Assembly: GCF_026341855.1 (NCBI RefSeq)
Contig: NZ_JAPENW010000001.1
Coordinates: 868,001-932,000 of the forward strand
Origin: Streptomyces sp. NBC_00568
GTDB taxonomy: Bacteria; Actinomycetota; Actinomycetes; Streptomycetales; Streptomycetaceae
Reading direction: 5' to 3'
DNA: 64,000 bases
A program made the position numbers and the translations under genes. The notes under the pieces are model-generated. The model saw only the letters and a list, made by a program, of their open reading frames with translations, searched no databases and was not told the DNA's origin. Shown here piece after piece: positions 1-9,331 of this stretch (positions are counted from its first letter, which is position 1; each line of letters begins with the position of its first letter).

Positions 1-16
1 CGGGGACGAAGCCGGG

Positions 17-3000
17 ATGACCAGCGCCGCGGATGAACGGCGTTCTTTCCCGTCCGGGCCGGAAATCCTGGACGCCCTGTACCTCACGGCGTATGTGGAC
101 TCCGTCTCGCCGGCCCCGAGCACGAGCGACCCCCGCAGTACGTCAGACCCTCAGCGCAGCCCTGACACCGGAGTCAGTGACGACCGGGTCGCGCCCGAGC
201 AGCCCGCCGAGCCCCACCCGGACAACACCGGTCGCTCTGACTTCACCGTCCGAACACGGGAGTCACGCACCCCCCACGACTCGAGGACAGGGAGTGGCAG
301 TTGGCCTGCCTCGCCGCAACTGCCGGGCGCTCTCGGTCTGGCACGGGCGCTCAAGCCGCTGAGGTTACGTCGCCCATCTCCCCATGAATGGGAACTGGAC
401 GAGGAATCCACTGCGGAGCGTGCCGCCTCTGACGGGCTGTGGCTGCCGGTCCGCCGTCCTGTTGAGGAGCGCCGCCTCGACTTGTGGCTGATCGTGGACG
501 CCAATCCGTCCATGGCCCTGTGGCAGGACATCGTGCCCGTGTTCCAGGAGCTGTTGGAGAACACTGCCGTCTTTCGCGCGATCCGGACCACCCGGGTCGA
601 CATGGCGGATGCCGGGCGTGATGCCCGTCTCCATGGAGACTCCGTCAATCGCCCGGAGCATCTTCAGTCCGGATCGGACAGTCTGGTACTGATCGTCACC
701 GACGGAGTGGCCAGTGCGTGGCGCGACGGCGAGGCCGCCGCATTCCTCCACGGGAAGGCGAGAGTCTCCCCCACCGCCGTTCTCAGCCTGCTGCCACAGG
801 AGCTCTGGGAGTTCACCCTTCCCAGCGCGTTCCGTGTCCAGCTGGCAGTCCCTCAGGCCGCCGCCGCCAACAGGACCTGCAGAATGGTGCGTTCGGCCGC
901 TTCCTCATCCAGACCGGGCGGGCTTGCGCCCTCACGGTCCGGGCAGGCGGTACCGGTACCCCTGCTGGAATTGACGCCGGCATCGTTGGGTCGATGGGCA
1001 CGCCTGGTCGGATCCCCCGGTGGTCGACACAACTCGGCAGTCCTGCTGACCAGCAGGCGGGGCGATCTGGGGAGCCACACCTCACTCCACTCTGTCGAAT
1101 CCGACTCAGAGACGGACCTTGACGGCTCCCGCGCGACGTGGAGCTCGGGCACTCGACAGAGTGCGGCTCGGGAAGCAGTGCTGAGCTTCATGGCAAAGGC
1201 ATCGCCCACAGCCTTTCAACTTGCCTGCCGCCTGGCAGCCGCGCCCCTGAATCTTCCGGTCATGCGACTGCTTCAGCATTCCATGCCGGAGGCAGAGAAC
1301 TGGAATCTCGCTGAAATCATGTTGTTCGGTCTGCTGCACCGTATCAAGCCGGATACGGACGTGCAGGACATCGAGCAGGTAACCTTCGACTTCGCAGAAG
1401 GAGTCAGAGAAGAGCTGCTCGCTCTCGCCACCCGCTTCGAGACGCTGGGCGTTCTGCGTCAAGTCTCGGATGTTCTGGGCTCTCGACTGGATACATCCAC
1501 GGCTCAAGGGGACACCCTCTTGTCCTGTCGGGCGGACTATATCGATCCGCCGGTAACCCACCTGACCCGGCCATTCGTTCGACCATTGCAAGCAGCGCTG
1601 AGCGCCCTGTCAGGTCCCTACCTTGAGCGGGCACTCCGACTTGACAGTCTCTTAAGTCGCCGCGAGAGTTCCGGACAGCCGGAAGCGCAGTCGGATAGCA
1701 ATGAGGCAGAAGTGTCCACTGGACCACCTGTATCGGGACCCGACAGCGAATCCGCAGATCCGGAATCACGTTCTCTACCTGTTCGGGGAGAATTCATGCC
1801 CAGTGCCGAGAAGGAAAGTTCGCGGCAGATACTGTCAACTCAGCCTCAGTTCGGCGGCAATCTACCGCTGCGGAACCGGAACTTCACGGGCCGCGAAGAG
1901 CTCCTCGCCAAACTACGCCGGCGACTGGAGAGAGGCGTTACCACAGCCGTCCTCCCCGAGGCCTTGCACGGCATGGGCGGCGTGGGCAAGTCACAGATCG
2001 CCATCGAGTACGTCTACCGCTACGGCAAGGAATACGACCTGGTCTGGTGGATTCCTGCTGAACAGACCAACCTTGTCGTACAGTCCCTCATTGAGCTCGG
2101 AGAGTATCTGCACCTGCAGGCGGGCGCGAACCGAAGCGCCGTGCCGACGGTTCTGGAGGCGCTGCGCCGCGGCCGTCCATACTCGAACTGGCTCCTGGTC
2201 TTCGACAACGCCGAGAACCCGCACGAGGTTCGGCAGTTCTTTCCCCGCAATGGCCCGGGCCGGGTATTGGTGACATCCCGAAACTCTCAATGGTCGACAC
2301 TTGCAAGTTCGCTAGAGGTAGATGTGTTCACCCGTACGGAAAGCGTCGAGCTGATCAAGCGGCGAAGCCCGCAAATTCTCGACGAGGCTGCGGATCGACT
2401 GGCCGACGCTCTCGGGGACCTTCCCCTGGCCGTGGAACAGGCTGCCGTATGGCTGGCCGAGACGGGAATGCCTGCCCAGCAGTACCTTGAGCTCTTCGAA
2501 ACGAAGTGCGCAGAACTTCTGGAGGTTGCCCCTCCTGCCGACTACGACCTTCCCGTGGCGGCGGCATGGAATGTGTCCCTGGATCGCCTGCGCGAGGACC
2601 ATCCGGCCGCTCTTCAACTGCTGCAGATCTGCGCCTTCTTCGCACCCGAGCCCATTGCCAGAGGATTCTTCGAGGCGGTGCGCGGCGTGAGCGCACCCCC
2701 CGACCTCCGTGCGGCTCTGGACGACCCGATCAAACTGTCACAGGCCATCCGGGAGATCGGACGCTACGCCTTGGCCCGGATCGACCACCGGAACTCGACC
2801 ATTCAGGTCCACCGCTTGGTACAGCGGGTCCTCATCGAGCAGATGAACACGGTGGAACGGGCCGAAATGCGCCACTGTGCCCATGAAATTCTCGCCAACG
2901 CCGACCCCAGGAATCCTGGCCTGCCGGACGAGTGGCCGCGCTATTCGGCTCTCCTGCCTCATGTCCGGGCCACCAGGATGGTCGAGTGCGAGGATGGCTG

Positions 3001-4321
3001 GGCCCGCCAACTGGTTTTGAACGAGGCTGACTTCCTGCTTGAACGCAGTGACTACGGCGAAGCGCTGGAGGTGGCCGAGGAGGCGGGCGCCATCTGGCGG
3101 CGCGTGTTGGGGGACGACCACGAGCACGTGATCGCCGCCGACCAGGTCCGCGCCCTGGCTCTGCGCTGGCACAATCAGTACGACGCCGCCTATGAGCTGC
3201 AGTCGGAGTTGGTGGACCGATGCCGGCGCGTGCTCGGTGAGCGCCACGAGAACACCCAACGCGCCCTGAGCGTGATGGCCATCCTCCTGCGCCTGCGCGG
3301 TGACTTCTACGGTGCACGGGAGTTGGACCAACAGGCGTACCAGACGACTCTGCTGGAGTGCGGCGCTTACGATCCCGGAACCTTGCAGGCTGCCCACAAC
3401 TACACAGTCAGCCTGCGGCTGGCGGGAGATTTCGAAGAAGCGCTCCGGATCGACGCGGACACCTATGAACGCCGCGTCGAGGTCCTCGGGGACTACCACA
3501 CCCGCACTCTGAGCAGCCGATACCAGATGGGGCTGGACCTCCAGGAACTCGGTCGTGGTGAGGAAGCGAGGCAACTGCTCTCCACGCTCAGGGACCTGGC
3601 ACTGTCGACGCTCGGCCCCGAACACGACCTCACCATCCGGGCGACCCGAGAACTATCCGTCACCCTCCGAAAGTTGGGTGATCATGAGCACGCGCGAGAG
3701 CTGTCGTCCGCCGTGTTGTCCGTTCTTCGCGGGCAGTACGGAGAGAACTCTCTGGAAACGGTCCGCGCTTCGCAGAACCACGCGACCGACCTGCGTCAGA
3801 CGGGCGACCTCGACCAGGCGGCGGAACTGGGCCGGGCAACCAAGGAGAGGTGTTCGATCCTGCTCGGCCCAGAGCACCCGCACACCTACGCCACGGCCAA
3901 CAATCTGGCGGTCACTCTCCGCCTGCTGGGCGGTGTCGCCGAGGCCCGGGAGTTGGACCAGGCGGCGGTGAACGGCCTGAGCAGCGTCCTCAGCACGGAC
4001 CACCCTCGAACGCTCGTGTCACGCACGGGGCTCGCCAGTGACCTGTGGGCCCAGGGTCACTTCGAGCACGCTCACGACATGGACGCCACGTTGCTCGAGG
4101 TCAGCTCCAGGGTGCGGGGCGAGCGGCATCCGGCCACTCTGGCGATCATGCTCAACTTGTCCCACGACCTGAAAGGGCTGGGCCGAGGCGCGGAGGCGCA
4201 AGAACTGCACGAGCGCGCGCTTGCAGCCATCCGTGCGGTGCACGGCCCGGAACACCCGGCCGCCGTCGATGCCGAGCACTTCCGACGGGCCAATGTGGAC
4301 ATCGACTTGCTGGGAGTCTGA
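17..4321 (+). CDS. fxsT: FxsT-like SAV_2336 / NB-ARC / TPR protein
   Basis: Large cytosolic signalling-type ATPase of 1434 residues, of the kind associated with FxSxx-COOH RiPP loci. The first 100 residues are low-complexity. Residues about 100-580 resemble the SAV_2336 N-terminal domain; its DANPSM near residue 162 and VTDG near 235 look like a degenerate VWA metal site. An NB-ARC NTPase follows, with Walker A GMGGVGKS at about 652-659 and a Walker B-like LLVFDNAE near 726. From about residue 985 to the end there are tetratricopeptide-type repeats with recurring GxxHxxT motifs. It ends 3 bp from the convergent HExxH enzyme gene. The role is not established: the family is known from FxSxx loci, and a sensor or scaffold function is inference. 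GC and third-position bias look lower than in the rest of the window. The frame is open back to base 1, so a start upstream of the window cannot be excluded. Confidence 0.85.
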   Translation: MTSAADERRSFPSGPEILDALYLTAYVDSVSPAPSTSDPRSTSDPQRSPDTGVSDDRVAPEQPAEPHPDNTGRSDFTVRTRESRTPHDSRTGSGSWPASPQLPGALGLARALKPLRLRRPSPHEWELDEESTAERAASDGLWLPVRRPVEERRLDLWLIVDANPSMALWQDIVPVFQELLENTAVFRAIRTTRVDMADAGRDARLHGDSVNRPEHLQSGSDSLVLIVTDGVASAWRDGEAAAFLHGKARVSPTAVLSLLPQELWEFTLPSAFRVQLAVPQAAAANRTCRMVRSAASSSRPGGLAPSRSGQAVPVPLLELTPASLGRWARLVGSPGGRHNSAVLLTSRRGDLGSHTSLHSVESDSETDLDGSRATWSSGTRQSAAREAVLSFMAKASPTAFQLACRLAAAPLNLPVMRLLQHSMPEAENWNLAEIMLFGLLHRIKPDTDVQDIEQVTFDFAEGVREELLALATRFETLGVLRQVSDVLGSRLDTSTAQGDTLLSCRADYIDPPVTHLTRPFVRPLQAALSALSGPYLERALRLDSLLSRRESSGQPEAQSDSNEAEVSTGPPVSGPDSESADPESRSLPVRGEFMPSAEKESSRQILSTQPQFGGNLPLRNRNFTGREELLAKLRRRLERGVTTAVLPEALHGMGGVGKSQIAIEYVYRYGKEYDLVWWIPAEQTNLVVQSLIELGEYLHLQAGANRSAVPTVLEALRRGRPYSNWLLVFDNAENPHEVRQFFPRNGPGRVLVTSRNSQWSTLASSLEVDVFTRTESVELIKRRSPQILDEAADRLADALGDLPLAVEQAAVWLAETGMPAQQYLELFETKCAELLEVAPPADYDLPVAAAWNVSLDRLREDHPAALQLLQICAFFAPEPIARGFFEAVRGVSAPPDLRAALDDPIKLSQAIREIGRYALARIDHRNSTIQVHRLVQRVLIEQMNTVERAEMRHCAHEILANADPRNPGLPDEWPRYSALLPHVRATRMVECEDGWARQLVLNEADFLLERSDYGEALEVAEEAGAIWRRVLGDDHEHVIAADQVRALALRWHNQYDAAYELQSELVDRCRRVLGERHENTQRALSVMAILLRLRGDFYGARELDQQAYQTTLLECGAYDPGTLQAAHNYTVSLRLAGDFEEALRIDADTYERRVEVLGDYHTRTLSSRYQMGLDLQELGRGEEARQLLSTLRDLALSTLGPEHDLTIRATRELSVTLRKLGDHEHARELSSAVLSVLRGQYGENSLETVRASQNHATDLRQTGDLDQAAELGRATKERCSILLGPEHPHTYATANNLAVTLRLLGGVAEARELDQAAVNGLSSVLSTDHPRTLVSRTGLASDLWAQGHFEHAHDMDATLLEVSSRVRGERHPATLAIMLNLSHDLKGLGRGAEAQELHERALAAIRAVHGPEHPAAVDAEHFRRANVDIDLLGV

Positions 4322-4324
4322 CCG

Positions 4325-6193
4325 CTAGGTAGTAGAGGTGGGGCCGGAGCCGAGCCATTCGGCGAGCGCCTCCGGCCCCGGTGACTGCGCACCTCGTCTG
4401 CCCAGGGCAGTATGCAGGGCCAGGACAAGTTCTGGGCGCTCCACCAGGAGCGCCACCCGGGTCCCTCCGGCCAGGCCCATGCCGATCCAGGCGGTCAGGG
4501 CGGGGGCCCCTTCACGGTAGGAGACCAAGGCACCCCTGGTATCCCCCGCGATCAGTGCTGCGTCCGCGGCAGTGGCTCCCACGATGCCCAGGGGATGGAC
4601 GCCGCCGGCGTCGAGTTCAGCCCACACCTGCTTGAAGGCGTGCTGATCGGTGATCCACAGCCTGGCCAGCCAGGTCCTGGCATCTGCGCGGGGAGCGGTC
4701 CGTGGGGCGGCCATCCGCGAGGGAGGAAGGTTGCTCGGTGCAGGGCGGCCGGCGAGCCAGCGCTGCGCGAGGTCGTCGGCCCGACCGCCGTCCACCACCA
4801 GGTGTGCTGCTCGCCAGGAGGCCGACTGATCCCGGCAGCACAGCTCCGCAAGCTCCCCCGCCTGTCCATCCACCGGTTCCGCCGACCAGCCGCGCGCCAG
4901 CTCGGCCAGCGATTGAACGACGATGCCTCCGGCTTCGGTCAGGCCACTCGCGTTGCACAATGCGGCCAGCGCCGTACGCACCTGCCATCGGTGCACGGCG
5001 AACTCGAAGTCCGCCCGTTCCCCTTTGCTCCGGCGGCAGCCGCGCCAGAAGGACGCGACTGCTGCGAAGGCATGGGCACCGAAAAGAAGGCCGCGCAACG
5101 GTCGGGCATCGGAACGCCACGGGGCGAAGTATCTCGGTTCAGGGCTTTGCTCCGTCGGTGCCAGCAGCGGCACAAGATCGCCGACCGCCGTCAGCAACTG
5201 ATGCTGGACCTCATGAACAAGGGTGGCAGCCAGAGACAGGGCGTCATCGGGCAGCGACATCGTGACGGCGCCGAAGGCATTGGGAACAGATGCGCTGACG
5301 ACCCGTAGGGCGCCCACTCCCTCGACGGGAACGACCGAACGTACCGACCTCGCGACCACGCGGTGAGCCACCGGGTCCGTCTGCCGCAGTAGTTCGTCCG
5401 CTTCCGCCAGCAGGAAGCGCCAGCGCGGCACGACCATAGGCGGCAGATCAGAGGGGTCACGCAGAGCCCGGAAATCCCGGTACGGGGACAGATGGTCCAG
5501 TACCGCGGCTCGCCGCCCTCCCAGACCGGCGAGACCCAGCTCCGGCAGTGGCGACCAGCCCTCGGTAGCAGCGGACAGATCCGCAGGCATCCGCACCGAC
5601 CCTCTGTCGCCGAAGACCAGGGTTCCGTTCGGGCCGGACTCCACACCGACGACCGCCCACGGCCCGTGCCCCACGCTCCCGGTGATTCCCAGCGAGGGAA
5701 GCCACAATCGCCCGCCCCGGGCCGGGACACGAAGGGAGCAGGGCACGCCTGCACGGATCGCCGCGGCTGCGGCAAGAGACCCAAGGAGTGTGGCCCGCGC
5801 CCAGTGTGGCGGGTCCACGGGCGAAGCCACGGCCTCAGGGGTCGATCCGCGCAACAACTGGAACGCCCAGGATCCGACAGCCGGATCCCGAAGCACGGCC
5901 TCGACGGCCTCAGGATCGACGCGTTGGGCGGAACTCAACAACGCCCACACCACGTCGGGGCGCGTCGGAAGGACCCCCCGCTTCGGCAGCACCCCCTCAG
6001 GGGGCTTGGCCATCCGAACAATCGCGGAGAGCGCCAAGAGCAGCCGACTACGCTGAGCCGATTCCAGCAACGCCAGATCGGCCTCACCGACGTCTCCGAC
6101 CGCGACACCGACGAGTGTCCGTGTGTCGACCCGGTAGGGCTCAGATGTGATCAATGTTTGCGGTCGCACTCGTCGAGACCCGCGACGCACCAT
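4325..6193 (-). CDS. Stand-alone HExxH peptide-modification enzyme
   Basis: Protein of about 622 residues with the HEVQH signature at 327-331 inside the segment LAATLVHEVQHQLL, matching the 'HEXXH motif-containing putative peptide modification protein' family. In FxsB-type enzymes this domain is fused behind a radical SAM/SPASM domain; here it stands alone with no radical SAM cysteines. Related HExxH domains have been described as 2-oxoglutarate-dependent peptide beta-hydroxylases; that this protein hydroxylates a peptide is inference. The N-terminal 300 residues have no motif I can name. The start is uncertain: ATG at 6193 overlaps the upstream small ORF by 53 bp, and a TTG at 6154 would reduce the overlap to 14 bp. 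Either way the two genes are probably translationally coupled. The gene is convergent with fxsT. Confidence 0.75.
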   Translation of the reverse strand: MVRRGSRRVRPQTLITSEPYRVDTRTLVGVAVGDVGEADLALLESAQRSRLLLALSAIVRMAKPPEGVLPKRGVLPTRPDVVWALLSSAQRVDPEAVEAVLRDPAVGSWAFQLLRGSTPEAVASPVDPPHWARATLLGSLAAAAAIRAGVPCSLRVPARGGRLWLPSLGITGSVGHGPWAVVGVESGPNGTLVFGDRGSVRMPADLSAATEGWSPLPELGLAGLGGRRAAVLDHLSPYRDFRALRDPSDLPPMVVPRWRFLLAEADELLRQTDPVAHRVVARSVRSVVPVEGVGALRVVSASVPNAFGAVTMSLPDDALSLAATLVHEVQHQLLTAVGDLVPLLAPTEQSPEPRYFAPWRSDARPLRGLLFGAHAFAAVASFWRGCRRSKGERADFEFAVHRWQVRTALAALCNASGLTEAGGIVVQSLAELARGWSAEPVDGQAGELAELCCRDQSASWRAAHLVVDGGRADDLAQRWLAGRPAPSNLPPSRMAAPRTAPRADARTWLARLWITDQHAFKQVWAELDAGGVHPLGIVGATAADAALIAGDTRGALVSYREGAPALTAWIGMGLAGGTRVALLVERPELVLALHTALGRRGAQSPGPEALAEWLGSGPTSTT

Positions 6194-6362
6194 CGCACGC
6201 GGGCGCGATGCTCCCCTCGCACAGAGGGGCCGCGGTGTACGCCAGTCGGCTCTGCAACGCTCCGATTGCGTCCGCCAAACCTCTCACCTGGCCGAGTTCG
6301 TCCAAGCGGACGTCTGACAGGTCGATAAGTTCCGACCGCAAGCTCCCCGCGATTCCTGACAC
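6141..6362 (-). CDS. Candidate RiPP precursor peptide with FxsA-like leader
   Basis: Small ORF of 73 codons directly upstream of, and overlapping, the HExxH enzyme gene. I chose the GTG at 6362 because GGAGG lies 11 nt upstream (6378-6374); an earlier GTG at 6416 in the same frame has no usable spacing. The N-terminal half reads ELIDLSDVRLDELGQVRG, which resembles the 'D-V/L-S-x-x-x-L-x-x-L' leader of FxsA precursors. The C-terminal half (from about residue 41) holds two cysteines, Asp/Asn/His residues and ends NIDHI, so it lacks the FxSxx terminus. Coupling to a peptide-modifying enzyme supports a substrate role. That is inference, and a short ORF of this kind could be fortuitous. If real, it defines a variant of the FxSxx-type system. 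Confidence 0.5.
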   Translation of the reverse strand: MSGIAGSLRSELIDLSDVRLDELGQVRGLADAIGALQSRLAYTAAPLCEGSIAPACDGASRVSTSATANIDHI

Positions 6363-6416
6363 GTGCGCCACACCCTCCGTGGTGACCAAAGCGCCGATTT
6401 CTTTGAAGGGCGACAC

Positions 6417-6758
6417 ACTCCGGCTGAGTGGCTGCAGCCCCGCACGACGAACTCACACCGCCTGATCTTCTCAGGCTTCCAGCCCGCGATACCTCGATTC
6501 TCAGGCACCAAGTCAAATCCAGGACTACCGGTACGGCCTATCCGCGACCAGGCTGCCTCGGCAGGGGTCCAGCGACAAGTTGTCCTGGAAGCTCGAGTTG
6601 CCGTTCAACCCTCACCGGAGTGCCGTCGCACCCCTCCCGGCCTGCTGGACCGCGACTCGGGCATGGGTGCGGCGGCATTCGTGTGTCAGGGGCGGCCCCG
6701 GTGTCGTACGGGCTCCACCCCTGCGTCGTACGTGCTCGGCAGTGGGAGACGTACCCGC
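6417..6758. other. Intergenic region upstream of candidate precursor
   Basis: No convincing gene. On the minus strand a TTGACT hexamer (6516-6511) could be the -35 box for the precursor/HExxH unit, but no good -10 box stands at the usual distance, so this is only a weak promoter candidate. The right part is the 3' flank of the DUF6299 gene. Confidence 0.3.
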
Positions 6759-7376
<618 letters not shown>

Positions 7377-7435
7377 TCATGCGAGGGCGACGACAACGCC
7401 GCCGACACTCTTCGCATCCGACGTGGAGGTGCGCC

Positions 7436-7630
7436 ATGTGTTCACACCAGTCTTCGAACCCGTCCGCGGACACCGCAGCCCCGCACATCGTCTCGGCCCA
7501 CCCCGAGCAGGGCTGGAACCTCCTGTGCAACGGGGCGATCGTCTTCGACGACAGCGGCGAACTGCTCCCCGACGGCAGCGTGATCGCTCCGCACCGGGTG
7601 TTCGCCGAGCAGCTGGCCGTCGCGGCCTGA
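7436..7630 (+). CDS. DUF5999 family protein
   Basis: Small protein of 64 residues. Start ATG 7436 is supported by GGAGG 7 nt upstream (7424-7428). The sequence has the hallmarks of DUF5999: an N-terminal MCSHQ, the block HPEQGWNLLCNGAIVFDDSG, then GELLPDGSVIAPHR. The family is small, widespread in streptomycetes and of unknown function; two cysteines (positions 2 and about 31) are typical. The gene stands alone, with 18 bp between its stop and the convergent ridA stop. Confidence 0.85.
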   Translation: MCSHQSSNPSADTAAPHIVSAHPEQGWNLLCNGAIVFDDSGELLPDGSVIAPHRVFAEQLAVAA

Positions 7631-7648
7631 TCCCCGCTTCCCGCGCGC

Positions 7649-8047
7649 CTACGCCAGCACGGCGAAGCCGTCGAGTTCGACCAGCGCCCGCTCGTCCCAC
7701 AGGCGGGCGGCGCCGATGACGGCCATCGCGGGGTAGTCGCGGCCCGCCAACCGGCGCCAGATGCGCCCGAGTTCGGGAGCGTGGACCCGGTAGTCGGCGA
7801 CGTCCGTGGCGTAGACCGTGACCCGGGCGAGGTCGGCGGGAGCGCCACCCGCCGCGCGCAGCGCGGTCAGCAGATTGACCAGCGCCCGCTCGAACTGCAG
7901 GGGCAGGGTCTCCCCCACCACCTTCCCGTCCACGTCGAGCGCGGTCTGTCCGGCCAGGAAGACGACACGGGAGCCGGTGGCGACGACCGCGTGGGAGAAG
8001 CCGGTCGGCGGGGAGAGCTCGGGCGGGTTGACGCGTTCGGCGGTCAT
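7649..8047 (-). CDS. RidA (YjgF/YER057c) family deaminase
   Basis: Protein of 132 residues with the RidA/Rid fold: SHAVVATGSRVVFLAGQTALD at the N-terminus, QFERALVNLLTALRAAGG, and a C-terminal VTVYATDVADYR block. RidA proteins hydrolyse reactive enamine/imine intermediates to ketones plus ammonia. It starts at ATG 8047 and overlaps the acyl-CoA dehydrogenase stop by 4 bp (ATGA), so the two are co-transcribed and coupled. In this aryl-CoA cluster a plausible role is hydrolysis of the enamine formed when 2-aminobenzoyl-CoA is hydroxylated and reduced. This is inference from context. Members outside the archetypal RidA subgroup often lack the substrate-binding Arg; the Arg of RVTVYATD-type members was not clearly placed here. 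Confidence 0.85.
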   Translation of the reverse strand: MTAERVNPPELSPPTGFSHAVVATGSRVVFLAGQTALDVDGKVVGETLPLQFERALVNLLTALRAAGGAPADLARVTVYATDVADYRVHAPELGRIWRRLAGRDYPAMAVIGAARLWDERALVELDGFAVLA

Positions 8048-9192
8048 ACGGACCCCGCTCCCTGTGTCCGCTGCTCGGCCATCCGGTACAACTCCTTCGC
8101 GATGACCGCCCGTTGGACCTCGCTGGCCCCCTCGTAGATGCGCGGCGCGCGCACCTCGCGGTAGAGGTGTTCGAGGAGATGGCCGCGGCGCAATGCGCGG
8201 GCGCCGTGCAGCTGGACGGCCGCGTCGACGACGTACTGGGCCGTCTCGGTCGCGAGCAGCTTCGCCATCGCCGCCCGCCGCGGCACGTCCGCGGCCCCCT
8301 CGTCGTACGCCGCCGCGGCCGCGTACACCATCAGGCGGGCCGCCTCGGTGCGCAGCGCCATCTCGGCGACCTGGTGGGCCACGGTCTGCAGGTCCTTCAG
8401 CGGACCGCCGAACGCGACGCGTCGCGTCGTGTGGGCGAGGGTCGCGTCCAGCGCGGCCTGCGCCATGCCGACGGCGAAGGCGCCCACGCTCGGCCGGAAG
8501 AGGTTGAGGGTGTGCATGGCGACCCGGAACCCGTGGTCGGGTTCGCCGAGGACGTCGTCCGCGGTGACGGGTACGGCGTCGAAGGCGAGGGCGCCGATGG
8601 GGTGCGGGGAGAGCATGTCGAGCGGGGTGCCGGTGAGGCCGGGGCGGTCGGCGGGGACGAGGAAGGCGGTGACGCCGCGGGCTCCGGCGTCGGGCGCGGT
8701 GCGCGCGAAGACGGTGTAGAGGTCGGCCTCGGGGGCGTTGGAGATCCAGCACTTCTCGCCGGTGAGCCGCCACCCGCCGGTGCCGTCCTCGTCCGCCCGG
8801 AGCGCCAGCGCGGCCGCGTCCGAGCCGGCGCCGGGCTCGCTCAGCGCGAAGGCCGCCACGGCGGTGCCGTCGGCGACCCGGGGCAGCCAGTGCTCGCGCT
8901 GGACCGCGCTGCCGTACGCGTGGACCGGATGGGCGCCGAGCCCCTGGAGGGCCAGTGCCGTCTCGGCCTCGGTGCAGACCTGGGCCAGGGACTCGCGCAT
9001 CAGGCAGAGATCCAGGGCGCCGGAGGTGAACAGGCGGGAGAGCAGGCCGAGTCGGCCGAGTTCGGCGACCAGCGGGCGGTTGACGTGCCCCGCCTCGCCC
9101 TTGTCCGCCAGTGGGCGCAGCTGGTCCGCGGCCAGGGTGCGCAGCTCGGCACACCAGGCGGTCTGCCCCGGATCGAGCGAGAATGCGGTCAT
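8044..9192 (-). CDS. Acyl-CoA dehydrogenase family protein
   Basis: FAD-dependent acyl-CoA dehydrogenase of 382 residues, the usual length. Recognisable signatures are AFALSEPGAGSDAAAL (flavin/substrate loop), a central beta-domain with ITNAxx-like WISNAPEADLYTVFA, and C-terminal QLHGARALRRGHLLEHLYREVRAPRIYEGASEVQR, which carries the region of the catalytic Glu. It is the first gene of a two-gene operon with ridA and is divergent from the aryl-CoA ligase across a 139-bp control region. It probably acts in beta-oxidation-like steps on the ring-reduced alicyclic CoA ester made by the monooxygenase/reductase in this cluster; the exact substrate cannot be read from the sequence. Confidence 0.88.
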   Translation of the reverse strand: MTAFSLDPGQTAWCAELRTLAADQLRPLADKGEAGHVNRPLVAELGRLGLLSRLFTSGALDLCLMRESLAQVCTEAETALALQGLGAHPVHAYGSAVQREHWLPRVADGTAVAAFALSEPGAGSDAAALALRADEDGTGGWRLTGEKCWISNAPEADLYTVFARTAPDAGARGVTAFLVPADRPGLTGTPLDMLSPHPIGALAFDAVPVTADDVLGEPDHGFRVAMHTLNLFRPSVGAFAVGMAQAALDATLAHTTRRVAFGGPLKDLQTVAHQVAEMALRTEAARLMVYAAAAAYDEGAADVPRRAAMAKLLATETAQYVVDAAVQLHGARALRRGHLLEHLYREVRAPRIYEGASEVQRAVIAKELYRMAEQRTQGAGSV

Positions 9193-9226
9193 TGCCCGTC
9201 CCCTCTCCCCATCGGACGCCACCCAC

Positions 9227-9268
9227 GTTATCGCGAACCGTTGACTGTCGTCACCAACACGATACGCT
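9227..9268. promoter_or_regulatory. Divergent promoter with operator-like element, copy 1
   Basis: The element is GTTATC (9227-9232), 9 nt, then TGACTGTCGTCAC (9242-9254), then GATACG at 9261. On the plus strand TTGACT (9241-9246) and TACGCT (9263-9268), spaced 16 nt, could drive the ligase gene. On the minus strand GTGACG and TAACGT, 18 nt apart, could drive the dehydrogenase-ridA operon. The same arrangement recurs at 15431-15472 before the enoyl-CoA hydratase gene. The PaaX-type regulator of this cluster is the obvious candidate ligand (inference). Confidence 0.6.
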
Positions 9269-9331
9269 CCTTGTGCGAGCCCACCACGACGCCCACCGAG
9301 GCAGCCCGTCAAGGCAAGGGGGCGAGACGCC

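Noticed and set aside
6417..6758. Further short RiPP precursors upstream of the candidate
   Set aside because: No second leader-like ORF with a ribosome-binding site was found.
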